Source of the DNA: an uncultured Aeromicrobium sp. | GTDB taxonomy: Bacteria; Actinomycetota; Actinomycetes; Propionibacteriales; Nocardioidaceae | Length of the DNA: 42,439 nt | Direction of reading: 5' to 3' | NCBI GenBank assembly: GCA_937873005.1 | Contig: CALMUY010000035.1 | Location: 1 to 42,439, forward strand | Shown: one piece after another, positions 8,352 through 15,612 of the stretch | Layout: every line of letters begins with the position of its first letter | Position numbering within the stretch: the first letter of the stretch is position 1 | Position numbers and translations under genes: made by a program | Notes under the pieces: model-generated | The model's input: the letters and a program-made list of their open reading frames with translations, nothing else | The model's database searches: none | Told to the model about the DNA's origin: nothing

Positions 8352-11044
8352 TACTGTTCCGTTTCCGCCAAAGCAACCGGTTCGCTCAAACGGCGAGTGT
8401 GCATATCTCGACGAGGCTCATTGCTCGGGACCACTTTGGCGCGGGCACTTAAGGCAACGTAACCGTCGGTACCAACAGCAACGGGTTCCAAGTCGAGCGA
8501 AGCCACTTCAGGCAAGTCGTCTTTCAAAGCGGCCAAACGAAGGACGATGTCTTGAATCGCATCCACATCCACCGGCTCCGAACCCCGGTAGCCAAAAAGC
8601 AGAGGCGCCGATCGAATGCCGCGAACCATCGCTTCTGCATCAACATTCGTCAGTGGTGGAATGCCGTATGAGCGGTCTTCGAGCAACTCACTGGGGGCAC
8701 CGGCGAGGCCGAAGGAAATCAATGGACCGAAAAGACGATCTTCAGTTGCCTTAAAAGCGACTTGAAGCCCGTCTGGCGCTGACGGCTGGACAAAGAAGGA
8801 CGTGTCGGCTCGCATTCCGGGCCATGTCGACATGCCGTTCCAAGCTTGGGTCATGTCTTCGGCGCTGTGGATTCCTCGCCAAATGTGCGGCAGGTCTGGG
8901 CGCGCTCGAAGGTGCTCGCTGCCTGCCTTCAACACAACGTCCCAGCCAAAGGACTCCCCCGCTTCGAGCGCTTCTTCCAAGGAATGCACATTGCGCCATT
9001 GGAGTAAGTCGATTCCGTAGCAATCGAGGAGAAAATGCACCTGTTCAATCGACAAGACCGCTCCACGCGGTGCAATCTCTAACACCTCGCGAATCAGGGC
9101 TTTTGCGTCGCCGGTTCGATAACTGAGTTCGATGTGATATTCGCCGTGATCGCGTGCCGCCCACTGTGCGTAGTTCACGACACGGGCCAGCGCTTTTACT
9201 GCCGACTCGGGGGCGACATACGACGGCACGGATCCACGTCCGGCAAGTCCGCCCTGCAAGTCAGGAACACGCAGCAACATCGGTAGACCCTTGCTGGCAA
9301 GGAACGTTGACACGATGGGCTTGTCTGATTGTTCACCGATCGCGGCCAGCACGTCAGCGACTTCCTCGCCACCGGTTGATACTGGCGGCGTGTACACCAC
9401 GACGAGCGCGTCGATATCAGGACGCAGCAGAGCATTTTCAATGGCGATTTCAAATTGCTCTGCTCCGGCCGACGAGCTCAACGTGATCGGAGGCGCCACT
9501 TGCAAACCTTGAGATTTCGCCGAGTCGGTCACGATGAGTGCCACCGCGTCGGAGTTCCCGACAACCCCAATGCGATTGCCACGCGGTAAGGGCTGGTGGG
9601 CAAGCACTTGAGCCACATCGAACATTTCGTCGAGAGTGTCAACCTGAATGACTCCGGCTTGCCGGAACATCGCATCAACGGCGCGCAACGGCGCTGTGCT
9701 CGGCCGAACAGCGTGACCGACAGGAACACCCTGAGTCGAGCGCCCTGACTTCACGGCAACGATCGGCTTACTTTCCGAAACCCGCCGCGCAATTCGCGAG
9801 AACTTGCGTGGATTACCGATTGATTCAAGATAAAGCAGCACGACTTCGGTGGAATCATCTTCAAGCCAGTACTGCAAGAGATCGTTGCCAGACACATCGG
9901 CACGATTTCCGGCGGACACGAAGGTGGATAGTCCTAAGCCTTGGTCACTCACCGTTTCTAGGATCGCTGAGCCGAGGGCGCCTGATTGGCAAAAGAACCC
10001 AGCACGGCCAGGCGGCGGCATCGTTGGGGCTAGCGAAGCGTTGAGCCGAGATGAGGTCGCCGTATTGATGACACCAAGGGCGTTGGGGCCAATGAGACGC
10101 ATGCCGTTAGTTCGACATAAGTGCAATAGCTCTTCTTGCCGCGCACGTCCGGCGGGACCTTCTTCAGCGAAGCCGGCCGAAATCACGACCAAACCGTGAA
10201 CACCTTTGTCGGCACAGTCCTCGACGATCGTTAAGACGTGCTCCGCGGGTACGGCGACGATCGCGATATCTACTTGATCGGGGATGTCCTTGACTGAGTT
10301 GTAGGCGGGCATCCCCGACACTGCTTCAGCCTGGGAATTGACGGCATAGACCTTCCCCGCAAAGTCGGCAAGCACCAAGTTTCGTACGAGCGTCTGGCCG
10401 ACGGAGTCCTGTTTACGACTCGCGCCGATGACCGCAACCGATTCAGAATCGAAGATGCGCTTAATCGATGCTGCCTCTGCCCGGTGTTCGCGCGCACGCA
10501 TCACGTTCAACGAAGAGTCTGTTGAATTGATATCGAACACGAGGTGCTGTACGCCATCTTCCAGCGTGCCGCTGATCGTGTATCCCATCTCTCGGAATAC
10601 CTGAAGCATTCGGACATTTTCAGGAAGTACTTCGGCCGTGAAATGTTGGAATCCGCGTTCGCGCCCTGCTTGTGCCAAATGCTCAAGCAACAGTTGACCG
10701 ATTCCACGGCCTTGGTGGGCATCTTCGACGAGGAACGCGACCTCGGCTTCATCATCACTGATGCCGTCGTAGCGGCCGACCGCAATGATCTCGTCGTGGT
10801 ACGTCATCACGAATGCGACGCGCTTGTGGTGGTCAACTTCGGTAAAACGCTTAATATCGCGCTCCGAGAGCTTTGGGTACGGAGCAAAAAACCTAAAGTA
10901 CTTCGATTCGGGCGAGACGCGGTCATAGAACTCGACGAACTTGGTGGCATCGTCAGGCAGAATGGGACGAATACCCGCGACACGGCCGTCCTTCAACAAC
11001 ACGTCGGCTTCCCAGTTGGGTACGGGATTGTCAGAATCGCTCAC
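8351..11044 (-). CDS. Fused GNAT acetyltransferase and ADP-forming acyl-CoA-synthetase-like protein (Pat-type protein lysine acetyltransferase)
   Basis: This 897-residue protein begins with a GNAT domain (about residues 15-175; acetyl-CoA loop HQGRGIGQ at about 110-117). An NDP-forming acyl-CoA-synthetase-like region follows: CoA-binding Rossmann domain from about 200 (SVAVIGASRKQDSVG), ligase-type domains to about 640, and an ATP-grasp-type domain to the C-terminus. Streptomyces PatA has the same GNAT-first order and acetylates lysines of acyl-CoA synthetases. The segment normally bearing the phosphohistidine (SHTG-like) reads RPSTAPLRAVDAMFRQAG, so synthetase activity is probably lost and that part may sense acyl-CoA. 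The GTG start has AGGTAGG 8 bases upstream. It is divergent from parC and heads the DUF5998-phosphatase operon. Confidence 0.88.
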   Translation of the reverse strand: MSDSDNPVPNWEADVLLKDGRVAGIRPILPDDATKFVEFYDRVSPESKYFRFFAPYPKLSERDIKRFTEVDHHKRVAFVMTYHDEIIAVGRYDGISDDEAEVAFLVEDAHQGRGIGQLLLEHLAQAGRERGFQHFTAEVLPENVRMLQVFREMGYTISGTLEDGVQHLVFDINSTDSSLNVMRAREHRAEAASIKRIFDSESVAVIGASRKQDSVGQTLVRNLVLADFAGKVYAVNSQAEAVSGMPAYNSVKDIPDQVDIAIVAVPAEHVLTIVEDCADKGVHGLVVISAGFAEEGPAGRARQEELLHLCRTNGMRLIGPNALGVINTATSSRLNASLAPTMPPPGRAGFFCQSGALGSAILETVSDQGLGLSTFVSAGNRADVSGNDLLQYWLEDDSTEVVLLYLESIGNPRKFSRIARRVSESKPIVAVKSGRSTQGVPVGHAVRPSTAPLRAVDAMFRQAGVIQVDTLDEMFDVAQVLAHQPLPRGNRIGVVGNSDAVALIVTDSAKSQGLQVAPPITLSSSAGAEQFEIAIENALLRPDIDALVVVYTPPVSTGGEEVADVLAAIGEQSDKPIVSTFLASKGLPMLLRVPDLQGGLAGRGSVPSYVAPESAVKALARVVNYAQWAARDHGEYHIELSYRTGDAKALIREVLEIAPRGAVLSIEQVHFLLDCYGIDLLQWRNVHSLEEALEAGESFGWDVVLKAGSEHLRARPDLPHIWRGIHSAEDMTQAWNGMSTWPGMRADTSFFVQPSAPDGLQVAFKATEDRLFGPLISFGLAGAPSELLEDRSYGIPPLTNVDAEAMVRGIRSAPLLFGYRGSEPVDVDAIQDIVLRLAALKDDLPEVASLDLEPVAVGTDGYVALSARAKVVPSNEPRRDMHTRRLSEPVALAETEQ

Positions 11045-11111
11045 GAGTCAAACCTACCTGCCGGACGGCGTGCCTGACAGCATGATGAGGTTCAAAATTG
11101 CATGATAATTC

Positions 11112-11135
11112 TGCGCTTACTCGTGACTAAGCGCA
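11112..11135. promoter_or_regulatory. Operator-like palindrome upstream of parC
   Basis: A 24-bp dyad, TGCGCTTA (11112-11119) facing TAAGCGCA (11128-11135), has 8 perfect outer base pairs and two more matches inside. It lies 25 bases before the parC ATG, in the divergent gap with the acetyltransferase gene. It could bind a dimeric regulator or form a 5'-leader hairpin. No known regulator is assigned. Confidence 0.4.
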
Positions 11136-11160
11136 CATTGTTCCAAACGGGAGAGGTTCC

Positions 11161-13620
11161 ATGGCTCGTAAGACCCGCGACAACGCGGTAATCGACGACG
11201 ACTTCGAAGAACACATTCTTGACACGAATGTCGGCGACGAAATGCAAGCGAGCTTCCTCGAGTACGCCTATTCGGTCATCTATTCGCGGGCCTTGCCCGA
11301 TGCTCGTGACGGTCTAAAACCCGTTCAGCGACGCATCTTGTACACCATGGACGATATGGGCCTACGGTCCGATCGAGGGCACGTGAAAAGCGCTCGCCCT
11401 GTCGGCGACGTGATGGGCCGATTCCATCCGCATGGGGACGGCGCCATTTACGATGCGCTCGTTCGAATGGTCCAAGACTGGTCATTGCGCCTACCGCTCA
11501 TCGACGGTCACGGTAACTTTGGTTCGCCCGATGATCCCCCTGCTGCCATGCGCTATACCGAGTGCCGGCTCGCCACACCTGCCGAAGCAATGACATCACA
11601 GATCGACGAAAACACGGTCGATTTCAAGCCGAATTATGACGGGCGTGAACTCGAACCAGTCGTGTTGCCTGCCGCTATACCGCAGCTCTTGGTCAACGGG
11701 GCCACGGGGATTGCCGTTGGCATGGCGACCAACATCGCTCCGCATAACCTCATCGAAGTTGTCCAGGCACTGCGGCACCTCATCAAGAAACCACAAGCCA
11801 CACTCGATGAACTCATGCGTTTCGTGCCCGGCCCGGACCTGCCAACGGGCGGTCGCATCGTCGGGCTGGAAGGAATCCGCGAAGCGTACGAGACAGGCAA
11901 TGGATCATTCCGAATCCAAGCGACGACCCGCATTGAGAGCGTCACGCCACGCCGCAAAGGCATCGTCATTACGGAATTGCCATTCAACGTCGGCCCAGAA
12001 AAGATCATCGAAGCGGTGAAGAAGCTTGTGGTCGCGAAAAAGATCGACGGTATCGCCGATCTTAAGAACCTCACGGACCGCAAAAATGGTTTGAAAATCG
12101 TGATTGAGATCAAGAACGGCTACGTTCCCGAAGCCGTTCTCACAAAGCTTTATCGCAGCACTCCTCTCGAGTCATCGTTCAGCATCAATTCGGTGGCGCT
12201 CGTTGATGGACAACCGCGGACGCTCACGCTAATCGACATGCTTCGGGTGTTCCTTGAACACCGAATCGAGGTCGTTCGTCGTCGCAGTGCCTTCCGACGC
12301 GACAAGGCATTAGACCGATTGCACTTGGTGTCGGGTTTGCTCATCGCAATCGTTGATATCGATGAAGTGATTCAGTTGATTCGTTCGTCTGACGATCGGG
12401 CCGAGGCACGCGAGCGGCTCATGAGCGTTTTTGATTTATCGCTGTCACAAACTGACTATATTCTCGATTTGCAGTTGGGACGCTTGACGAAGTTCTCGCG
12501 AATTGAACTGGAAAAGGAAGCGGAGTCTCTACGGGCAACGATTGATGAGTTGAACGGTTTGCTCAATGATGAGACCGCTCTCAAGGAGCTTGTTAGTCAG
12601 GAACTCGCGACCGTTGCCAAGGATTTCGGTACCCCCCGTCGAACTGTTCTTCTTGAGGCCTCTGGTGCGTTGACGACGACGGCGAACGTTGCCCTTGAAG
12701 TTGCCGACGACCCATGCTGGGTGCTCTTGTCGACACGTGGCTTGGTGGCGCGCACTGGCACACAAGAGCCGTTCGGCCCAATTCGAGAGCGTGGTCTGCA
12801 CGATGGGGTCACGCATATCGTTTCATCGACAGCTCGCGGTCAGGTGGGTGTCATTGACGAGCACGGCGTCATCCATCGCCTTGAAGTCATTGACTTGCCT
12901 GTCTTGCCCACGACTGCCGAAGCCCCTCGACTCGGCGGCGGAATCGGATTGAGCGACCTGTTACCGAGCGTGGATCGTCCGCTCGCGATCGTGCCGCTCG
13001 TTGAATCCGGACTGGGCCTCGCGCTCGCCACTCGATCCGGTGTCGTGAAACGCGTAAAGCCAGAAGTTCTCAATAAGGACTCCTGGCCTCTGATCAATCT
13101 CGACGACGGCGATCTCGTCGTGGGTGCAAATGCCGTTCATGGCGATAGCGACGAACTCGTATTCATCACAAGCGACGCTCAACTGTTGCACTTCAACGCA
13201 GGTCTCGTGCGCCCGCAAGGACGAGACGGCAAAGGGATCGCAGGGATCAAATTGGGCGCCGGCAACGATGTCTTGAGTTTCAACGTGATCGCACGCTTCG
13301 AAGCGGCGCATATCGTGACGAATGCTGGAATGTCACAAGCGCTGACCCTCGGGATGGGTGGTTCGGTCAAAGTCTCCCCCTTGTCAATCTATCCGACGAA
13401 AGGCCGTGCAACGGGTGGTGTCCGCTGCCATCGATTCCTTTCCGGCGAAGACGTATTGACGTTCGCAGCCTGCGTCGATGGACTGCCACTCGCGGCAAAC
13501 GACGCTGGCAGTCCCATTGACCTACCTCAGGTAAGCCATCGGCGTGACGGATCTGGCCAACCAATCGATGGCCAGATTCACGGTGTCGCCACCGCATTAG
13601 ATACCGCGACACGTGAGTGA
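11161..13620 (+). CDS. parC: DNA topoisomerase IV subunit A (actinobacterial ParC)
   Basis: This 819-residue type IIA topoisomerase subunit makes the transient double-strand break used for decatenating daughter chromosomes, with ParE as ATPase partner. The breakage-reunion domain has ALPDARDGLKPVQRRIL (about residues 44-60), HPHGD (89-93) and AAMRYTE with the catalytic Tyr at about 132. The C-terminal beta-pinwheel lacks a GyrA box (QRRGGKG-like), which favours ParC over GyrA. The whole sequence closely follows Streptomyces ParC. The quinolone-determining position after HPHGD is Gly94, not the usual Ser or Ala. GGGAGAGG precedes the ATG by 4 bases. parE lies convergently at 17883-19937. Confidence 0.95.
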   Translation: MARKTRDNAVIDDDFEEHILDTNVGDEMQASFLEYAYSVIYSRALPDARDGLKPVQRRILYTMDDMGLRSDRGHVKSARPVGDVMGRFHPHGDGAIYDALVRMVQDWSLRLPLIDGHGNFGSPDDPPAAMRYTECRLATPAEAMTSQIDENTVDFKPNYDGRELEPVVLPAAIPQLLVNGATGIAVGMATNIAPHNLIEVVQALRHLIKKPQATLDELMRFVPGPDLPTGGRIVGLEGIREAYETGNGSFRIQATTRIESVTPRRKGIVITELPFNVGPEKIIEAVKKLVVAKKIDGIADLKNLTDRKNGLKIVIEIKNGYVPEAVLTKLYRSTPLESSFSINSVALVDGQPRTLTLIDMLRVFLEHRIEVVRRRSAFRRDKALDRLHLVSGLLIAIVDIDEVIQLIRSSDDRAEARERLMSVFDLSLSQTDYILDLQLGRLTKFSRIELEKEAESLRATIDELNGLLNDETALKELVSQELATVAKDFGTPRRTVLLEASGALTTTANVALEVADDPCWVLLSTRGLVARTGTQEPFGPIRERGLHDGVTHIVSSTARGQVGVIDEHGVIHRLEVIDLPVLPTTAEAPRLGGGIGLSDLLPSVDRPLAIVPLVESGLGLALATRSGVVKRVKPEVLNKDSWPLINLDDGDLVVGANAVHGDSDELVFITSDAQLLHFNAGLVRPQGRDGKGIAGIKLGAGNDVLSFNVIARFEAAHIVTNAGMSQALTLGMGGSVKVSPLSIYPTKGRATGGVRCHRFLSGEDVLTFAACVDGLPLAANDAGSPIDLPQVSHRRDGSGQPIDGQIHGVATALDTATRE

Positions 13621-13640
13621 TGAGTGTCACAATGACACCA

Positions 13641-13680
13641 TGACCTGACCTATGGTTTGGGTTCCACTTCTGGTGGCTAA
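13641..13680 (+). repeat. Left terminal inverted repeat of the IS3-family element
   Basis: This 40-base end starts TGACCTGACC and closes TGGTGGCTAA. Aligned without gaps to the reverse complement of 14866-14905 it matches at 31 of 40 positions, with the outer 7 and inner 9 bases perfect. Confidence 0.9.
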
Positions 13681-13709
13681 GTGGCGGCCTTTTTGAAAGG
13701 CTGATTGTT

Positions 13710-14006
13710 ATGCCCCGTGCTTATCCCGCCGAGTTCCGAGCCCGTGCTGTCGCGTTGGTTCGGGCCGGCAAGGAACAGAAACAGACCGCGACCGATTTAG
13801 GCATCCACCCTGTGACCTTGTCGAAGTGGGTCAAACAAGACCGCATCGACCGGGGCGAGGTCCCTGGTATCTCAAGCAACGAGTCAGTGGAGTTACGTGC
13901 CTCGCGCCGGCGGATCGGTGAACTGGAGACGGAACTACTGATCGTGCGTCAGGCAGCAAAGTTCCTAGGTGAGGATCGTCCGCGCCCAAAAGGCTCTACC
14001 CGGTGA
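13710..14006 (+). CDS. IS3-family transposase OrfA (helix-turn-helix/leucine-zipper subunit)
   Basis: This 98-residue protein has an HTH_Tnp_1-type domain (AYPAEFRARAVALVR at about residues 4-18; helix pair around TATDLGIHPVTLSKWVKQ at 27-44), followed by a heptad-like coiled coil (SVELRASRRRIGELETELL). It binds the IS ends and regulates transposition. It ends with TGA at 14004-14006, overlapping the OrfB GTG as GTGA. Codons 93-94 (CCA AAA) sit on a C-CCA-AAA heptamer at 13985-13991 that could shift ribosomes into OrfB's frame. A GAAAGG lies about 10 bases before the ATG. Confidence 0.92.
   Translation: MPRAYPAEFRARAVALVRAGKEQKQTATDLGIHPVTLSKWVKQDRIDRGEVPGISSNESVELRASRRRIGELETELLIVRQAAKFLGEDRPRPKGSTR
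13985..13991 (+). other. Candidate programmed -1 frameshift heptamer
   Basis: CCCAAAA is read in OrfA's frame as C CCA AAA, exactly the X-XXY-YYZ arrangement. Slipping back one base gives CCC AAA in OrfB's frame and a fused OrfAB transposase of about 386 residues. OrfB is in the -1 frame relative to OrfA and open across the site. It lies 13 bases before the OrfA stop. Confidence 0.55.
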
Positions 14007-14869
14007 TTGACCGCCTGGCTGACATCGGGGTTCCTATCGACCGTTCCTGCCGTGTCTTGGGGATTACCCGGCAGAACTACTACAAATCTAAACGGACACC
14101 GACCACTCCCACGCAACTTCGCCGCCAGTGGCTGACTGGAGTGATCCGTGAAGTACACGTGGCCTCACGTGGCACCTATGGCTATCGGCGCGTCCATGCA
14201 GAGCTCACGCTCGGCATGGGCATTACGGTCTGCGAGCGGACCGTGTGGTCGTTGATGAACCAAGCGGGCCTTTATGGGCTGCCTGGGCCGCTTCGAGTTA
14301 AGCGACTCAGAGGTGTCGTCACCGCTGATGATCTGGTGAACCGGAAGTTTCATCGCCTACGACCAAACGAGCTGTGGGTCACCGACATCACGCAACATAG
14401 AACGCGTGAGGGCTGGCTCTATTGCGCCGCCGTTCTCGACACGTACTCCCGCCGGATCGTGGGCTGGTCCATCGACTCTAAACAGGACTCAACCCTTGTC
14501 GTGAACGCCCTCGATATGGCCATCAGAAACCGGCGGCCCGGCCCCGGCGGTATCGTTCATGCGGACCACGGAACCCAGTTCACCTCATGGATCTTCGGCG
14601 AGAAGATCCGCTCTGCTGGACTGCTGCCATCATTCGGGACGGTCGGCGACGGCCTCGACAACGCCATGATGGAATCCTTCTGGTCCTCGATGCAAATCGA
14701 ACTACTCAACCGGCAACGGTGGAAGACACGAGTCGAGTTGGCCAACGCGATCTTCGACTACATCGAAATATTCCACAACCGTCAACGCCGCCATTCCGCA
14801 CTCGGCTACCTGACCCCAATCGAGTACGAACTACGCTCTAATCAAGACACCATCACCGCTGCCAGTTAG
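14003..14869 (+). CDS. IS3-family transposase OrfB (DDE integrase catalytic subunit)
   Basis: This 288-residue protein has an N-terminal HTH_21-like part (RQNYYKSKR, about residues 23-31) and an rve integrase core. The acidic triad is Asp128 in WVTDIT, Asp188 in HADHGTQF and Glu224 in MMESFW; 35 residues separate the last two, the canonical DD35E spacing. The C-terminus has the usual HNRQRRHSALGYLTP. GTG at 14003 overlaps the OrfA stop; the active form is probably OrfAB made by frameshift. The TAG stop lies inside the right terminal repeat. No inactivating change is visible. Confidence 0.94.
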   Translation: MIDRLADIGVPIDRSCRVLGITRQNYYKSKRTPTTPTQLRRQWLTGVIREVHVASRGTYGYRRVHAELTLGMGITVCERTVWSLMNQAGLYGLPGPLRVKRLRGVVTADDLVNRKFHRLRPNELWVTDITQHRTREGWLYCAAVLDTYSRRIVGWSIDSKQDSTLVVNALDMAIRNRRPGPGGIVHADHGTQFTSWIFGEKIRSAGLLPSFGTVGDGLDNAMMESFWSSMQIELLNRQRWKTRVELANAIFDYIEIFHNRQRRHSALGYLTPIEYELRSNQDTITAAS

Positions 14870-14905
14870 CCACCCAGACTGGAACCCAACCAGTGGGGCA
14901 GGTCA
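14866..14905 (-). repeat. Right terminal inverted repeat of the IS3-family element
   Basis: This runs from TTAGCCACCC to CAGGTCA and is the inverted partner of 13641-13680 (31 of 40 identical). It contains GGGGCAGG (14895-14902), which now lies 5 bases before the lipoprotein ATG and can act as its ribosome binding site. Confidence 0.9.
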
Positions 14906-14907
14906 CC

Positions 14908-15612
14908 ATGAATCGTCTCGTGGCAGTTGTCAGCAGTGTCCTCTTATGCGCGAGTCTTGCCCTCGCTGGTTGTAGCCAGAGCGCACCCAAGGAAGAGCAG
15001 AAGACGGTTCAAGAGACGATCTCCGACATCGGTGTGGAATTCGCCGAGGCGAAATACCTTGAGTTTGCGCTCACGACTGAGAAACTCCCATCCGATGTAA
15101 ACGGAATTAAAAGCGCGATTGGTTCGGGAAACCGCACTCCCGCGTTTGTAGGTGACATCGATCTTGTGACCGGCGGAACGGCGGTGGGCGCCGAAGTCAT
15201 TTCGCTCAATGGTGAGGTCTGGGCCAAGACCGCCGTGGGTGGCCCCTTATTCCTGAAGATCGATCCGGCCTCGATCGACGCGCCTGACCCAGCCCTGCTC
15301 GTCGGTACGTCGAATGATGGGCTTGTTGGCATCTTCGATCAGGCAACGGACCTCAAATCAGACGGCAAATCTCGCGAAGGGAATCTGGTTCTCGAAACCA
15401 TCGTGGGCACACTGCCGGGTTCGCTCTTCGCCGATTTGCTACCGACGGCTTCGGGCAAGAAGCCCTTTACCGTAAAGTTCCGAGTTACCGAGAAGGGCAC
15501 GTTCCACGATCTCATGGTCACGGGCGAGTTTTATCGCGGGAATAAGACAACGTACCGTCTCAAGATCTCCATCCCGGAAAAGCCAGTCACCATTCCACAG
15601 CCGAACGCGTGA
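14908..15612 (+). CDS. LprG/LppX-family lipoprotein
   Basis: The protein is 234 residues from ATG 14908. A signal peptide with hydrophobic core LVAVVSSVLLCASLALA leads to lipobox LAGC (Cys about residue 20), so it should be lipidated outside the membrane. The mature part matches the mycobacterial LppX/LprAFG fold: GDIDLVTGGTAVGAEV, a VWAKTAVGG strand, LKIDPASI and ETIVGTLPG. LprG binds triacylated lipids and works with the exporter P55, encoded in the same operon; here the next gene overlaps by GTGA and encodes a 14-helix-type MFS protein. The IS ends at its start codon. Before insertion the frame was also open from a GTG at 13613 overlapping the parC end, so up to 9 N-terminal codons may have been lost. 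Confidence 0.85.
   Translation: MNRLVAVVSSVLLCASLALAGCSQSAPKEEQKTVQETISDIGVEFAEAKYLEFALTTEKLPSDVNGIKSAIGSGNRTPAFVGDIDLVTGGTAVGAEVISLNGEVWAKTAVGGPLFLKIDPASIDAPDPALLVGTSNDGLVGIFDQATDLKSDGKSREGNLVLETIVGTLPGSLFADLLPTASGKKPFTVKFRVTEKGTFHDLMVTGEFYRGNKTTYRLKISIPEKPVTIPQPNA

Larger units (their letters stand above)
13641..14905 (+). mobile_element. Complete IS3-family insertion sequence, 1265 bp
   Basis: The ends begin TGACCTG and finish CAGGTCA, inside 40-bp imperfect terminal inverted repeats (31 of 40 identical). A 3-bp direct repeat CCA flanks the element (13638-13640 and 14906-14908), matching the 3-bp duplications of IS3-family members. It encodes OrfA (13710-14006) and OrfB (14003-14869) with an intact DD35E triad and a candidate -1 frameshift site, so it looks functional. 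It is inserted 20 bases after the parC stop and exactly at the ATG of the downstream lipoprotein gene. Similarity of the ends and the perfect duplication suggest a fairly recent insertion. Confidence 0.93.

Noticed and set aside
11161..13620. DNA gyrase subunit A
   Set aside because: No GyrA box in the C-terminal domain, and the sequence follows Streptomyces ParC throughout, with a ParE gene nearby.
14893..14907. GTG at 14893 as start of the lipoprotein gene
   Set aside because: It directly follows the inner part of the IS right repeat, would add IS-encoded residues before the signal peptide, and lacks a ribosome site; ATG 14908 has GGGGCAGG 5 bases upstream.
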